64,000 nucleotides of DNA from Streptomyces sp. NBC_00525 (GTDB lineage: Bacteria; Actinomycetota; Actinomycetes; Streptomycetales; Streptomycetaceae), in the NCBI RefSeq assembly GCF_036346595.1, contig NZ_CP107834.1:5084001-5148000 (forward strand). Direction: 5' to 3'. Numbering within the stretch: the stretch's first letter is position 1; the number at the start of each line of letters is the position of its first letter. Shown piece after piece: positions 18,651 through 32,074 of this stretch. Under the pieces are notes generated by a model that saw only the letters and a program-made list of their open reading frames with translations, was not told the origin of the DNA and ran no database searches. The position numbers were made by a program, and so were the translations under genes.

Positions 18651-20026
18651 CGTCCCGTAGTTCCGCGACGACGGCCCGCCCCTCCTCGGAGGGGCGGGCC
18701 GTCGCCCGTACCCAAACGCTTCTCAAGGGCAGCAACGGCATCGGCACGGTCCGCCGTACGGTCCTGCCCGGCGGCCTCCGCGTCGTCACCGAGACCCTGC
18801 CCTCCGTACGCTCCGCGACCTTCGGCATCTGGGCCAACGTCGGATCACGCGACGAGACGCCCGCGCTGAACGGCGCCACGCACTACCTGGAGCACCTCCT
18901 TTTCAAGGGCACCGCCAGGCGCAGCGCCCTCGACATCTCCTCCGCCATCGACGCGGTCGGCGGCGAGATGAACGCCTTCACGGCGAAGGAGTACACCTGC
19001 TACTACGCGCGGGTCCTCGACACGGACCTGCCGCTGGCCATCGACGTCGTCTGCGACATGCTGACCGGCTCGCTGATCGCCCCCGAGGACGTGGACGCCG
19101 AACGCGGTGTCATCCTGGAGGAGATCGCCATGACGGAGGACGATCCGGGCGACTGCGTGCACGACCTGTTCGCGCACACCATGCTCGGCGACACCCCGCT
19201 GGGCCGCCCCGTCCTCGGCACCGTCGACACGATCAACGCCCTGAACCGGGGCCAGATCGCCCGCTTCTACAAGAAGCACTACGACCCCACCCGGCTCGTC
19301 GTCGCCGCCGCGGGCAACATCGACCACGCCACGGTCGTACGCCGGGTCCGCAAGGCATTCGAAGCGGCCGGCGCCCTCTCCCGCACCGACGCCGTCCCCA
19401 CCGCACCCCGCGAGGGCTCCCGCGCCCTGCGCACCGCCGGCCGGGTCGAGGTGCTGGGCCGCAAGACCGAACAGGCCCATGTGGTCCTCGGCATGCCCGG
19501 CCTCTCCCGCACCGACGAGCGCCGCTGGGCCCTGGGCGTCCTCAACACCGCCCTCGGCGGCGGCATGAGCTCCCGCCTCTTCCAGGAGGTACGGGAGAAG
19601 CGCGGCCTCGCCTACAGCGTGTACTCGTACACCTCGGGCTTCGCCGACTGCGGCCTGTTCGGCGTGTACGCGGGCTGCCGCCCCAGCCAGGTGCACGACG
19701 TCCTCAAGATCTGCCGCGACGAGCTGGACCGGGTCGCGTCGGACGGGCTGAGCGACGAGGAGATCAGCCGCGCCATCGGCCAGCTCTCCGGCTCCACCGT
19801 CCTCGGCCTGGAGGACACCGGCGCGCTGATGAACCGCATCGGCAAGAGCGAGCTGTGCTGGGGCGAGCAGATGTCGGTCGACGACATGCTCGCCCGTATC
19901 GGCGAAGTCACCCCGGACGACATACGCGCGGTGGCGGGCGAGATCCTCGGACAGCGTCCCTCGCTGTCCGTCATCGGACCGCTCAAGGACAAGCAGGCCG
20001 CCCGTCTCCACGACGCGGTCGCCTGA
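18647..20026 (+). CDS. M16 family zinc metallopeptidase (PepR-like)
   Basis: 459 residues. The inverted zinc motif HYLEH (HxxEH) is at 79-83, with the downstream glutamate region [17 protein letters not shown], so this looks like the catalytic subunit. The C-terminal M16 domain has [17 protein letters not shown]. It is coupled to pnp by GTGA overlap, a linkage conserved in Streptomyces, though the substrate is unknown. The first ~20 codons contain a 17-bp perfect hairpin, and no alternative start occurs before the conserved domain, so the GTG at 18647 is forced. Confidence 0.94.
   Translation: MTSRSSATTARPSSEGRAVARTQTLLKGSNGIGTVRRTVLPGGLRVVTETLPSVRSATFGIWANVGSRDETPALNGATHYLEHLLFKGTARRSALDISSAIDAVGGEMNAFTAKEYTCYYARVLDTDLPLAIDVVCDMLTGSLIAPEDVDAERGVILEEIAMTEDDPGDCVHDLFAHTMLGDTPLGRPVLGTVDTINALNRGQIARFYKKHYDPTRLVVAAAGNIDHATVVRRVRKAFEAAGALSRTDAVPTAPREGSRALRTAGRVEVLGRKTEQAHVVLGMPGLSRTDERRWALGVLNTALGGGMSSRLFQEVREKRGLAYSVYSYTSGFADCGLFGVYAGCRPSQVHDVLKICRDELDRVASDGLSDEEISRAIGQLSGSTVLGLEDTGALMNRIGKSELCWGEQMSVDDMLARIGEVTPDDIRAVAGEILGQRPSLSVIGPLKDKQAARLHDAVA
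18669..18704 (+). promoter_or_regulatory. 17-bp perfect hairpin inside the start of the M16 peptidase gene
   Basis: Stem 18669-18685 with 18688-18704 leaves only two unpaired bases (in practice a 4-nt loop). It lies 18 bases past the pnp stop. By position it looks like the pnp terminator, but it is translated as codons 8-20 of the next gene. Confidence 0.75.
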
Positions 20027-20052
20027 AACCCCGAGTCCAGATCCTCCCGTAA

Positions 20053-20817
<765 letters not shown>

Positions 20818-20828
20818 CTGGCCCCGCC

Positions 20829-21296
20829 ATGCGCGCAAAGATCACCTATGTCGTCACCGCCGCCGTCCTGGTCTTCTACTTCGTCCTGGTCGGCAGCCGG
20901 GGTGTCCTGCTCATCGAGCACGGCACCCCGGTGACGGTGGCCTTCGGGGTCGCCGTGCTCGTCCTGCCGGCGATCGGCGTCTGGTTCCTGTGGAAGAACA
21001 CCCAGTTCGTCCGCAGGGCCAACGCCCTGGCCGCAGAGCTGGACGCGGAGGGCGGCCTCCCGGTCGACGACCTGCTGCGTACGCCCAGCGGCCGCATCGA
21101 CCGGGCATCGGCGGACGCGGTGTTCGAACGCCGCCGGGAGGAGACGGAAGACTCCCCGGACGACTGGCGCTGCTGGTTCCGTCTGGCGGTCGCCTACCAG
21201 GACGCCCGGGACACCCCCCGAGCCCGCAAGGCCATGCAACGAGCCATCGCCCTGCGCCGCCGACCCGGTGCACCAACCAGCCCGTCCGGCGTTTGA
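20829..21296 (+). CDS. Small membrane protein with TPR-like C-terminus
   Basis: 155 residues. Two membrane segments at about 5-27 and 33-53, then a cytosolic part with LRTPSGRIDRASADAVFERRR and a single TPR-like helix pair (DDWRCWFRLAVAYQDARDTP, RARKAMQRAIAL). It lies 11 bases after dapB, so probably co-transcribed. Its last five residues and stop (SPSGV-stop) are encoded by a short dispersed repeat, so the tail was probably acquired. Function unknown; position conserved in Streptomyces from memory. Confidence 0.8.
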   Translation: MRAKITYVVTAAVLVFYFVLVGSRGVLLIEHGTPVTVAFGVAVLVLPAIGVWFLWKNTQFVRRANALAAELDAEGGLPVDDLLRTPSGRIDRASADAVFERRREETEDSPDDWRCWFRLAVAYQDARDTPRARKAMQRAIALRRRPGAPTSPSGV

Positions 21297-21329
21297 GGAC
21301 AAAAAAGAAGCCGTCCGGCGATTGAGGAG
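21278..21329. repeat. Two copies of a short Streptomyces dispersed repeat (GCCCGTCCGGCGnTTGAGGA type)
   Basis: Copy 1 at 21278-21300 and copy 2 at 21309-21329 share CCGTCCGGCG-TTGAGGA, with T or A at the variable site. I recognise this sequence as very common near gene ends in Streptomyces genomes. Copy 1 supplies the stop codon of the upstream gene. Confidence 0.7.
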
Positions 21330-21348
21330 ACCTCGCTCACCGGACGGC
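21310..21348. terminator. Hairpin between convergent membrane-protein genes
   Basis: A 9-bp stem (21310-21318 with 21340-21348) is formed by the second repeat copy and a complementary ccggacggc, with a 21-nt loop, in the 73-bp convergent gap. Confidence 0.55.
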
Positions 21349-21369
21349 ACCGCACCGCACAACGACCCG

Positions 21370-21921
21370 CTACCGCGGCCGATACTCATCCCCCCACGCC
21401 TCGATCGTGTCCGCGGCACGATCGAACGCCTCCCCCCGCGCAAGGAAATCCGCGTTGGAGTCGGTGAGCAGCGGCGGCACCGCGTCCCCGCCCTTGCGGA
21501 CGACGATCAGGGCCTGGCCCTGCACCGTACGGGGGAACCCGAGCCACTTCACGGGCTGCTGCACCGTCCGTACGGCGGTGGCCCCGCTCCACGGCACCGT
21601 CGTCGTACGGAAGAAGCCGACGCGCCGCACACCGTGCCGGCTCACCCACGCGCCGATGCGCAGCATCCGCAGGGCGCACAGGATGATCGCGAGGGCGAGC
21701 GCGAGGCACGCCCCCGCTCCGGGCAGCGCTCCGGCGAACGCGATGATCATCCCCGCGAACAGGATGAACGAGGCGAGCAGCAGCAGACCGGCCGCGGCGG
21801 CGACCCGCCACGGGCCGGGGCGGTAGGGCCGCCGCCAGCTGTCGTGGTCGTCGAACGGGAGCGCGACGTCCTCGGCGTTCGTGTCAAACGCGCGGTCGGC
21901 CGTCAGGAAGGGCAGGGGCAC
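21370..21921 (-). CDS. Membrane protein with bacterial PH-like domain
   Basis: 183 residues. Two adjacent membrane segments at about 40-85 (AAGLLLLASFILFAG and ACLALALAIILCALRM) follow a polar N-terminus. The C-terminal ~95 residues have the alternating pattern of a bacterial PH-domain protein: WVSRHGVRRVGFFRTTTVPW and VPPLLTDSNADF. No enzymatic motif. Divergent from nothing close; it converges on the dapB-linked membrane protein. Role unknown. Confidence 0.75.
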   Translation of the reverse strand: MPLPFLTADRAFDTNAEDVALPFDDHDSWRRPYRPGPWRVAAAAGLLLLASFILFAGMIIAFAGALPGAGACLALALAIILCALRMLRIGAWVSRHGVRRVGFFRTTTVPWSGATAVRTVQQPVKWLGFPRTVQGQALIVVRKGGDAVPPLLTDSNADFLARGEAFDRAADTIEAWGDEYRPR

Positions 21922-21985
21922 GACTGATCCTCACTCACAAGCACGCTCGATTGCTGTGCCCGGTGAGGCTACCGAGGAGGTGGCC

Positions 21986-22012
21986 GGACGGACCACCCCA
22001 GGGGGTCCGTCC
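21986..22012 (-). terminator. Hairpin after the small membrane-protein gene
   Basis: A perfect 9-bp stem (21986-21994 with 22004-22012) lies just past the stop of the gene at 22016-22255, read on the minus strand. Confidence 0.6.
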
Positions 22013-22015
22013 GGG

Positions 22016-22255
22016 TCAGTGCCCGTCCGCGGCCTCGGTCTGCTGCGTGTGCGCCGGTGCCTGATCGGGGCCCAGCGCGGGCAGGCCCAGGACCAGCGCT
22101 CCGGCGAGCCCGCCGACGACGACGAGGCCGATGAGGGCGCGCCCGGCCCGCTCGGAGACCGTACTGCGGGCGCGGGGCGGGGGAGTGACGTTGCTGCGGA
22201 ACCGGTCGGATTCGGCGACGAACGAGAACGGGACGGCTTCCCGCCGGCGGAACAT
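22016..22255 (-). CDS. Small single-pass membrane protein
   Basis: 79 residues from the ATG at 22255, preceded by a GAGGAG site; an ATG seven codons further upstream lacks one. A basic N-terminus (MFRRREAVPFSFV), an Arg/Ser-rich linker, then one membrane segment (ALIGLVVVGGLAGALVLGL) and a short Ala/Gln-rich exterior tail. No recognised domain. Divergent from thyX (188-base shared upstream region). Confidence 0.65.
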   Translation of the reverse strand: MFRRREAVPFSFVAESDRFRSNVTPPPRARSTVSERAGRALIGLVVVGGLAGALVLGLPALGPDQAPAHTQQTEAADGH

Positions 22256-22443
22256 GGTGGCTCTCCTCGGTTTCACTTTCGGGTGGTACTCACCCGGTCA
22301 GACGAATGACACGCCCATTCGGTGCCCGGAATCGCCGGTTCGTCCGCGCGGATATCCGCGGGCAACGGGCTGGGGAGGAGGTGGGAGCCCCGGCCCGTAG
22401 AGTGGACGCCGCCCGAGCGATGCCGTTGGAAGGACCCCCGCCG

Positions 22444-23181
22444 GTGACCGAAACTCCCGAGCCCACCAAGGCCCACTTCCGCAGCGATGTCACCGTTGAC
22501 CTGGTGAAATCCGCCGCGGGCGACGCCGACGTCCTGTTCGCCGCCCGTGTGTCCACGGCCGGTGAGCAGTCCCTGGAGGAGATCGCCAAGGACCCCGAGC
22601 GTTCGAAGGGGCTCATCAACTACCTGATGCGGGACCGGCACGGCAGCCCGTTCGAGCACAACTCGATGACCTTCTTCATCAGCGCCCCGATCTTCGTGTT
22701 CCGCGAGTTCATGCGGCACCGCGTCGGCTGGTCGTACAACGAGGAGTCGGGCCGCTACCGGGAGCTGCAGCCGGTCTTCTACGTCCCCGACACCTCCCGC
22801 AAGCTCATCCAGCAGGGCCGCCCCGGCAAGTACGAGTTCGTCGAGGGCACCCCGGAACAGCACGCGCTCACCAGCAGCGCCATGGAGGACTCGTACCGGC
22901 GCTCCTACGACGCTTACCAGGAGATGCTGGCGGCGGGTGTGGCCCGCGAGGTGGCCCGCGCCGTGCTCCCGGTCGGCCTGTACTCCACGATGTACGCCAC
23001 CTGCAACGCACGCTCGCTGATGCACTTCCTCGGCCTGCGCACGCAGCACGAGCTGGCCAAGGTGCCGTCGTTCCCGCAGCGGGAGATCGAGATGGTGGGT
23101 GAGCAGATGGAGGCGCACTGGGCGCGGCTCATGCCGCTCACCTATGCAGCCTTCAACAAAAATGGACGTGTCGCCCCGTAG
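22444..23181 (+). CDS. thyX: FAD-dependent thymidylate synthase ThyX
   Basis: Makes dTMP from dUMP using FAD, NADPH and methylene-tetrahydrofolate. 245 residues. The ThyX signature (RHRxxSxNExSxRY) is at 91-105 as RHRVGWSYNEESGRY. The C-terminal region NARSLMHFLGLRTQHEL contains the conserved Arg/substrate segment. I chose the GTG at 22444, preceded by GGAAGGA; upstream in-frame codons up to 22306 have no family similarity. It sits between dapB and dapA as in other Streptomyces. Confidence 0.97.
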   Translation: MTETPEPTKAHFRSDVTVDLVKSAAGDADVLFAARVSTAGEQSLEEIAKDPERSKGLINYLMRDRHGSPFEHNSMTFFISAPIFVFREFMRHRVGWSYNEESGRYRELQPVFYVPDTSRKLIQQGRPGKYEFVEGTPEQHALTSSAMEDSYRRSYDAYQEMLAAGVAREVARAVLPVGLYSTMYATCNARSLMHFLGLRTQHELAKVPSFPQREIEMVGEQMEAHWARLMPLTYAAFNKNGRVAP

Positions 23182-23194
23182 GGCGGTGTCCGTA

Positions 23195-23224
23195 TTGCGG
23201 CGTTTCGAGTAGTTCATCTAGGCT
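23195..23224 (+). promoter_or_regulatory. Possible promoter upstream of dapA
   Basis: TTGCGG at 23195 and TAGGCT at 23219 are separated by 18 bases, resembling a vegetative (HrdB-type) promoter. A hairpin begins 12 bases later, so it would lie in the dapA leader. Not experimentally supported. Confidence 0.4.
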
Positions 23225-23235
23225 GATCAAACGGA

Positions 23236-23273
23236 CCCGGCACTGCTTGAACCCCCGAGCAGGCAGTGCCGGG
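23236..23273 (+). terminator. Hairpin between thyX and dapA
   Basis: A perfect 11-bp stem (23236-23246 with 23263-23273) with a 16-nt loop is followed by CTCCTCTTGCTT. Read from thyX it is a terminator 55 bases past the stop; read from the candidate promoter it is a leader hairpin. Confidence 0.65.
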
Positions 23274-23334
23274 CTCCTCTTGCTTGAGCCCCCGAGGGGG
23301 TACCGTTCGCCGAGCAACGAGTAGCGTGTTACCC

Positions 23335-24234
23335 ATGGCTCCGATCTCCACTCCGCAGACCCCCTTCGGGCGGGTCCTCACCGCTATGGTCACGCCGTTC
23401 ACGGCGGACGGTGTTCTCGACCTCGAGGGCGCGCAGCGGCTCGCCACCCACCTGGTGGACGCAGGCAACGACGGCCTGATCATCAACGGCACCACCGGCG
23501 AGTCCCCGACCACCAGCGACGCGGAGAAAGACCAGCTCGTCAGGGCGGTCCTCGAAGCGGTGGGCGACCGGGCGCACATCGTCGCCGGCATCGGCACCAA
23601 TGACACCCGTCACAGCATCGAGCTCGCCCGCACCGCCGAGCGCAGCGGCGCGCACGGCCTCCTCGCCGTGACCCCGTACTACAACAAGCCCCCGCAGGAG
23701 GGCCTGTTCCGGCACTTCACCGCCATCGCGGACGCCACCGGCCTGCCGGTGATGCTCTACGACATTCCGGGCCGCAGCGGTGTGCCGATCGACACGGAGA
23801 CGCTCGTACGGCTCGCCGAGCACCCCCGCATCGTCGCGAACAAGGACGCCAAGGGCGACCTCGGCCGCTCCAGCTGGGCCATCGCCCGCTCGGGCCTCGC
23901 CTGGTACTCCGGCGACGACATGCTGAACCTCCCGCTTCTGTCGGTCGGCGCGGTCGGCGTCGTCTCGGTCGTCGGCCATGTCGTCACACCGGAGCTGCGG
24001 GCGCTCATCGAGGCGTACCTCGGCGGGGACGTGCAGAAGGCCACCGAGATCCACCAGAAGCTGCTGCCGGTCTTCACCGGCATGTTCCGCACCCAGGGCG
24101 TGATCACCACCAAGGCCGCCCTGACGCTCCAGGGACTCCCGGCGGGCCCCCTGCGCCTGCCCCTCGTCGAGCTGACCGAGCAGGAGACGGCCCAGCTCAA
24201 GATCGATCTTGCCGCCGGCGGGGTAGAGCTCTGA
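23335..24234 (+). CDS. dapA: 4-hydroxy-tetrahydrodipicolinate synthase DapA
   Basis: Condenses pyruvate with aspartate semialdehyde, first committed step to diaminopimelate. 299 residues from the ATG at 23335; a longer open frame upstream is unrelated. Motifs: INGTTGESPT at 50-59, the catalytic Tyr in MLYDIPGRSG (Y142), and the Schiff-base Lys in VANKDAKGD (K170). Streptomyces often have more than one dapA; this is the copy next to rnj. Confidence 0.96.
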   Translation: MAPISTPQTPFGRVLTAMVTPFTADGVLDLEGAQRLATHLVDAGNDGLIINGTTGESPTTSDAEKDQLVRAVLEAVGDRAHIVAGIGTNDTRHSIELARTAERSGAHGLLAVTPYYNKPPQEGLFRHFTAIADATGLPVMLYDIPGRSGVPIDTETLVRLAEHPRIVANKDAKGDLGRSSWAIARSGLAWYSGDDMLNLPLLSVGAVGVVSVVGHVVTPELRALIEAYLGGDVQKATEIHQKLLPVFTGMFRTQGVITTKAALTLQGLPAGPLRLPLVELTEQETAQLKIDLAAGGVEL

Positions 24235-24382
24235 CAACGGACTTCACAACTGAATACGTGCTCCACCACGAAATACGCGGGGAATCCGCGCCACAGCACC
24301 ATCCAAGACAACAGCAAGTGCACGAATGACATGCGCGCCACGTGCCCAAGCGGTACGTGGCGCGCGTGGTGAGGAGAGTCTT

Positions 24383-26068
24383 TTGAGTCATCCGCATCCT
24401 GAACTCGGCACGCCGCCGAAGCTCGCGAAGGGCGCCCTCCGGGTCACCCCGCTCGGTGGTCTCGGTGAGATCGGCCGCAACATGACGGTCTTCGAGTACG
24501 GCGGACGCCTGCTCATCGTCGACTGCGGTGTCCTCTTCCCGGAGGAGGAGCAGCCCGGCATCGACCTGATCCTGCCCGACTTCACCACCATCCGGGACCG
24601 CCTCGACGACATCGAGGGCATCGTCCTCACGCACGGCCACGAGGACCACATCGGTGGCGTCCCGTACCTGCTGCGCCTGAAGCCGGACATCCCGCTGATC
24701 GGCTCCAAGCTGACCCTGGCCCTGATCGAGGCCAAGCTCCAGGAGCACCGCATCCGCCCGTACACCCTGGAGGTGGCGGAGGGGCAGCGCGAGCGCATCG
24801 GAGTCTTCGACTGCGAATTCATCGCGGTGAACCACTCCATCCCGGACGCCCTCGCGGTCGCCATCCGGACCCCCGCCGGCCTGGCCGTGGCCACCGGCGA
24901 CTTCAAGATGGACCAGCTGCCGCTGGACCGTCGCCTCACCGACCTGCACGCTTTCGCGCGGCTGAGCGAGGAGGGCATCGACCTCCTGCTCTCCGACTCG
25001 ACGAACGCGGAGGTGCCGGGCTTCGTTCCGCCCGAGCGGGACATCCAGAACGTCCTGCGCAACGTCTTCGCCAATGCGCAGAAGCGCATCATCGTGGCGA
25101 GCTTCGCCAGCCATGTGCACCGCATCCAGCAGATCCTCGACACGGCCCACGAGTACGGCCGCCGGGTCGCCTTCGTCGGGCGCTCGATGGTCCGCAACAT
25201 GGGCATCGCCCGGGACCTGGGCTACCTGCGGGTTCCGGCCGGCCTGGTCGTGGACGTCAAGACCCTGGACGACCTGCCGGACGACGAGGTCGTGCTCGTC
25301 TGCACCGGTTCGCAGGGCGAGCCGATGGCGGCCCTGTCCCGGATGGCCAACCGCGACCACCAGATCCGCATCGTCCAGGGCGACACGGTGATCCTGGCGT
25401 CGTCGCTGATCCCCGGCAACGAGAACGCCGTCTACCGCGTGATCAACGGCCTCACCCGCTGGGGCGCCAACGTCGTCCACAAGGGCAACGCCAAGGTCCA
25501 CGTCTCGGGCCACGCCTCGGCCGGTGAGCTGCTGTACTTCTACAACATCTGCCGCCCGAAGAACCTGATGCCGGTCCACGGCGAGTGGCGCCACCTGCGG
25601 GCGAATGCCGAGCTCGGCGCGCTCACCGGAGTGCCGAAGGACCACATCGTCATCGCCGAGGACGGCGTCGTCGTGGACCTCGTCGAGGGCAAGGCCAAGA
25701 TCGTCGGCAAGGTCCAGGCGGGGTACGTGTACGTGGACGGCCTCTCGGTCGGCGATGTCACCGAGACCTCGCTCAAGGACCGCCGCATCCTCGGTGACGA
25801 GGGCATCATCTCGGTGTTCCTGGTGGTCGACAGCACCTCGGGCAAGATCGTGGGCGGTCCCCACATCCACGCGCGGGGCTCGGGCATCGACGACGCGGCG
25901 TTCACCGCGGTCGTGCCGAAGATCGAGGACGCGCTGGACCGGTCGGCCCAGGACGGCGTGATGGAGCCCCACCAGCTCCAGCAGCTGATCCGCCGCACGG
26001 TCGGCAAGTGGGTCTCCGACACCTACCGCCGGCGCCCGATGATCCTCCCCGTCGTCGTCGAGGTCTGA
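24383..26068 (+). CDS. rnj: Ribonuclease J
   Basis: Metallo-beta-lactamase-fold RNase with endo- and 5'-3' exonuclease activity, needed for rRNA and mRNA processing. 561 residues. The zinc motif THGHEDH is at 83-89, further ligands in ATGDFKMDQ and the beta-CASP core GRSMVRNMG, CTGSQGEPMA, HVSGHASAGEL. I chose the TTG at 24383, preceded by GAGGAG, giving SHPHPELGTPPKLA, the usual Streptomyces N-terminus. A strong terminator follows before the rRNA operon. Confidence 0.96.
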   Translation: MSHPHPELGTPPKLAKGALRVTPLGGLGEIGRNMTVFEYGGRLLIVDCGVLFPEEEQPGIDLILPDFTTIRDRLDDIEGIVLTHGHEDHIGGVPYLLRLKPDIPLIGSKLTLALIEAKLQEHRIRPYTLEVAEGQRERIGVFDCEFIAVNHSIPDALAVAIRTPAGLAVATGDFKMDQLPLDRRLTDLHAFARLSEEGIDLLLSDSTNAEVPGFVPPERDIQNVLRNVFANAQKRIIVASFASHVHRIQQILDTAHEYGRRVAFVGRSMVRNMGIARDLGYLRVPAGLVVDVKTLDDLPDDEVVLVCTGSQGEPMAALSRMANRDHQIRIVQGDTVILASSLIPGNENAVYRVINGLTRWGANVVHKGNAKVHVSGHASAGELLYFYNICRPKNLMPVHGEWRHLRANAELGALTGVPKDHIVIAEDGVVVDLVEGKAKIVGKVQAGYVYVDGLSVGDVTETSLKDRRILGDEGIISVFLVVDSTSGKIVGGPHIHARGSGIDDAAFTAVVPKIEDALDRSAQDGVMEPHQLQQLIRRTVGKWVSDTYRRRPMILPVVVEV

Positions 26069-26090
26069 CCCGACGCCAGGCGCGAACTTC

Positions 26091-26129
26091 GGAGCGGGGC
26101 CCCCGATTTGCATCGGGGCGCCCCGCTCC
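26091..26129 (+). terminator. Strong terminator after rnj
   Basis: A 10-bp outer stem (26091-26100 with 26120-26129) plus a 7-bp inner stem (26101-26107 with 26112-26118), one bulged base and a TTGC loop, 22 bases after the rnj stop. It insulates rnj from the rRNA operon. Confidence 0.85.
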
Positions 26130-26620
26130 AGTACGTTTACGTCTCCGCCTCACCGGGAAGCAGCGAGCGCACCCGTGCGCCCTGAGTTTCCACAGAGGGG
26201 GCGGGAATTCCGACTCAGAACTTCTGATAAAGTCGGAGCCGCCGGAAAGGGAAAGCGCGAAAGCGAAGACCTTGAAAGCGAAAATCGATTGACCCGCTTC
26301 GACCGGGAATCGGACACGAAAGAGTCTGATAGAGTCGGAAACGTAAGACCGAAGGGAAGCGCCCGGAGGAAAGCCCGCAGGGGTGAGTACAAAGGAAGCG
26401 TCCGTTCCTTGAGAACTCAACAGCGTGCCAAAAGTCAACGCCAGATATGTTGATACCCCGGCCTGCTTCGGCAGGTTGGAGGTTCCTTTGAAAGTCCTGT
26501 GCGATCCCTTTGCGGGTCGGGCAGGCAAAAAACACAGCGAGGACGCAGTGGACGACAGGTCATATTCCGACCTTGCTCGTTCCGCTCTCGTGATGTGTGG
26601 TCCCGATTACGGGAAAACAT
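26130..26620 (+). promoter_or_regulatory. rRNA operon promoter and leader region
   Basis: 491 bases without a gene. Two similar blocks, CTGATAAAGTCGGA (from 26225) and CTGATAGAGTCGGA (from 26327), are 102 bases apart. Each contains a good actinobacterial -10 hexamer (TAAAGT at 26228, TAGAGT at 26330), fitting the multiple tandem promoters of Streptomyces rrn operons; I cannot place -35 boxes confidently. The leader contains TTGAGAACTCAACAG at 26409, a typical actinobacterial pre-16S element also found in the 16S-23S spacer, probably for antitermination or processing. Confidence 0.6.
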
Positions 26621-31572
<4,952 letters not shown>

Positions 31573-31652
31573 CAGTTGCTCGCGTCCACTGTGTTAGTTC
31601 TGAAATAACGAACAGCCGTGTTGTTGCCCGGTTGGTTTGTGAATTTCATAGT

Positions 31653-31771
31653 GTTTCGGTGGTCATTGCGTTAGGGAAACGCCCGGTTACATTCCGAACC
31701 CGGAAGCTAAGCCTTTCAGCGCCGATGGTACTGCAGGGGGGACCCTGTGGGAGAGTAGGACGCCGCCGAAC
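31653..31771 (+). rRNA. rrf: 5S ribosomal RNA
   Basis: 119 nt, from GTTTCGGTGGTCATTGCGTT to CGCCGCCGAAC; 5' and 3' ends pair (GTTTCGGTGG with CCGCCGAAC). Contains the conserved CCCGGTTACATTCCGAACCC. It lies 80 bases after 23S, completing the 16S-23S-5S order. Confidence 0.97.
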
Positions 31772-31783
31772 AATCATTGTGGG

Positions 31784-31814
31784 AAAGCCCCGTGCCCTTG
31801 TGGCACGGGGCTTT
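31784..31814 (+). terminator. rRNA operon terminator
   Basis: A perfect 13-bp stem (31784-31796 with 31802-31814), 5-nt loop and TTTT tail, starting 13 bases after 5S. A textbook intrinsic terminator, rare in this GC-rich genome. Confidence 0.92.
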
Positions 31815-31893
31815 TCTGCGTTTCCGGTGCCTGCATGGGCCAGGCCCCTGCTGTCCCGCCGGCCTGCCCGGCAACTGGGCGGCTCAGGCGGTT

Positions 31894-31921
31894 TTGCAGA
31901 ACCCCTGGATCAGGGTATGCT
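31894..31921 (+). promoter_or_regulatory. Probable tRNA-Thr promoter
   Basis: TTGCAG at 31894 and TATGCT at 31916 with a 16-base spacer; the -10 box ends 26 bases before the tRNA. It lies between the rrn terminator and the tRNA, so the tRNA is likely an independent unit. Confidence 0.6.
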
Positions 31922-31947
31922 TTAGCTCGTTGCCGCAGGGCAGCAAG

Positions 31948-32020
31948 GCCCCAATAGCTCAGTCGGTAGAGCGTCTCCATGGTAAGGAGAAGGTCTGCGG
32001 TTCGATTCCGCATTGGGGCT
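31948..32020 (+). tRNA. tRNA-Thr (anticodon GGT)
   Basis: 73-nt cloverleaf: acceptor GCCCCAA with TTGGGGC, D-arm GCTC/GAGC, anticodon stem TCTCC/GGAGA with loop ATGGTAA (anticodon GGT, reading ACC/ACT), T-arm TGCGG-TTCGATT-CCGCA. Discriminator T; 3' CCA is not encoded. Confidence 0.96.
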
Positions 32021-32030
32021 CAGGAAAAGG

Positions 32031-32058
32031 AAAGGCCCCGCCAGTCGGCGGGGCCTTT
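32031..32058. terminator. Hairpin between tRNA-Thr and osaC (bidirectional)
   Basis: A perfect 12-bp stem (32031-32042 with 32047-32058) with loop AGTC lies 10 bases after the tRNA and 16 bases past the osaC stop on the other strand. TTTCTT follows on plus; read on minus it is followed by TTTCC-type bases. Confidence 0.85.
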
Positions 32059-32074
32059 CTTCATGTACAGGTCT

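Noticed and set aside
22306..22443. N-terminal extension of ThyX from an upstream ATG
   Set aside because: 46 residues with no ThyX similarity overlapping the divergent promoter region; the GTG at 22444 has GGAAGGA and the normal N-terminus.
31948..32020. tRNA-Thr as an integration (att) site
   Set aside because: No duplicated tRNA 3' end, integrase or excisionase gene is seen nearby; conserved genes flank it on both sides.
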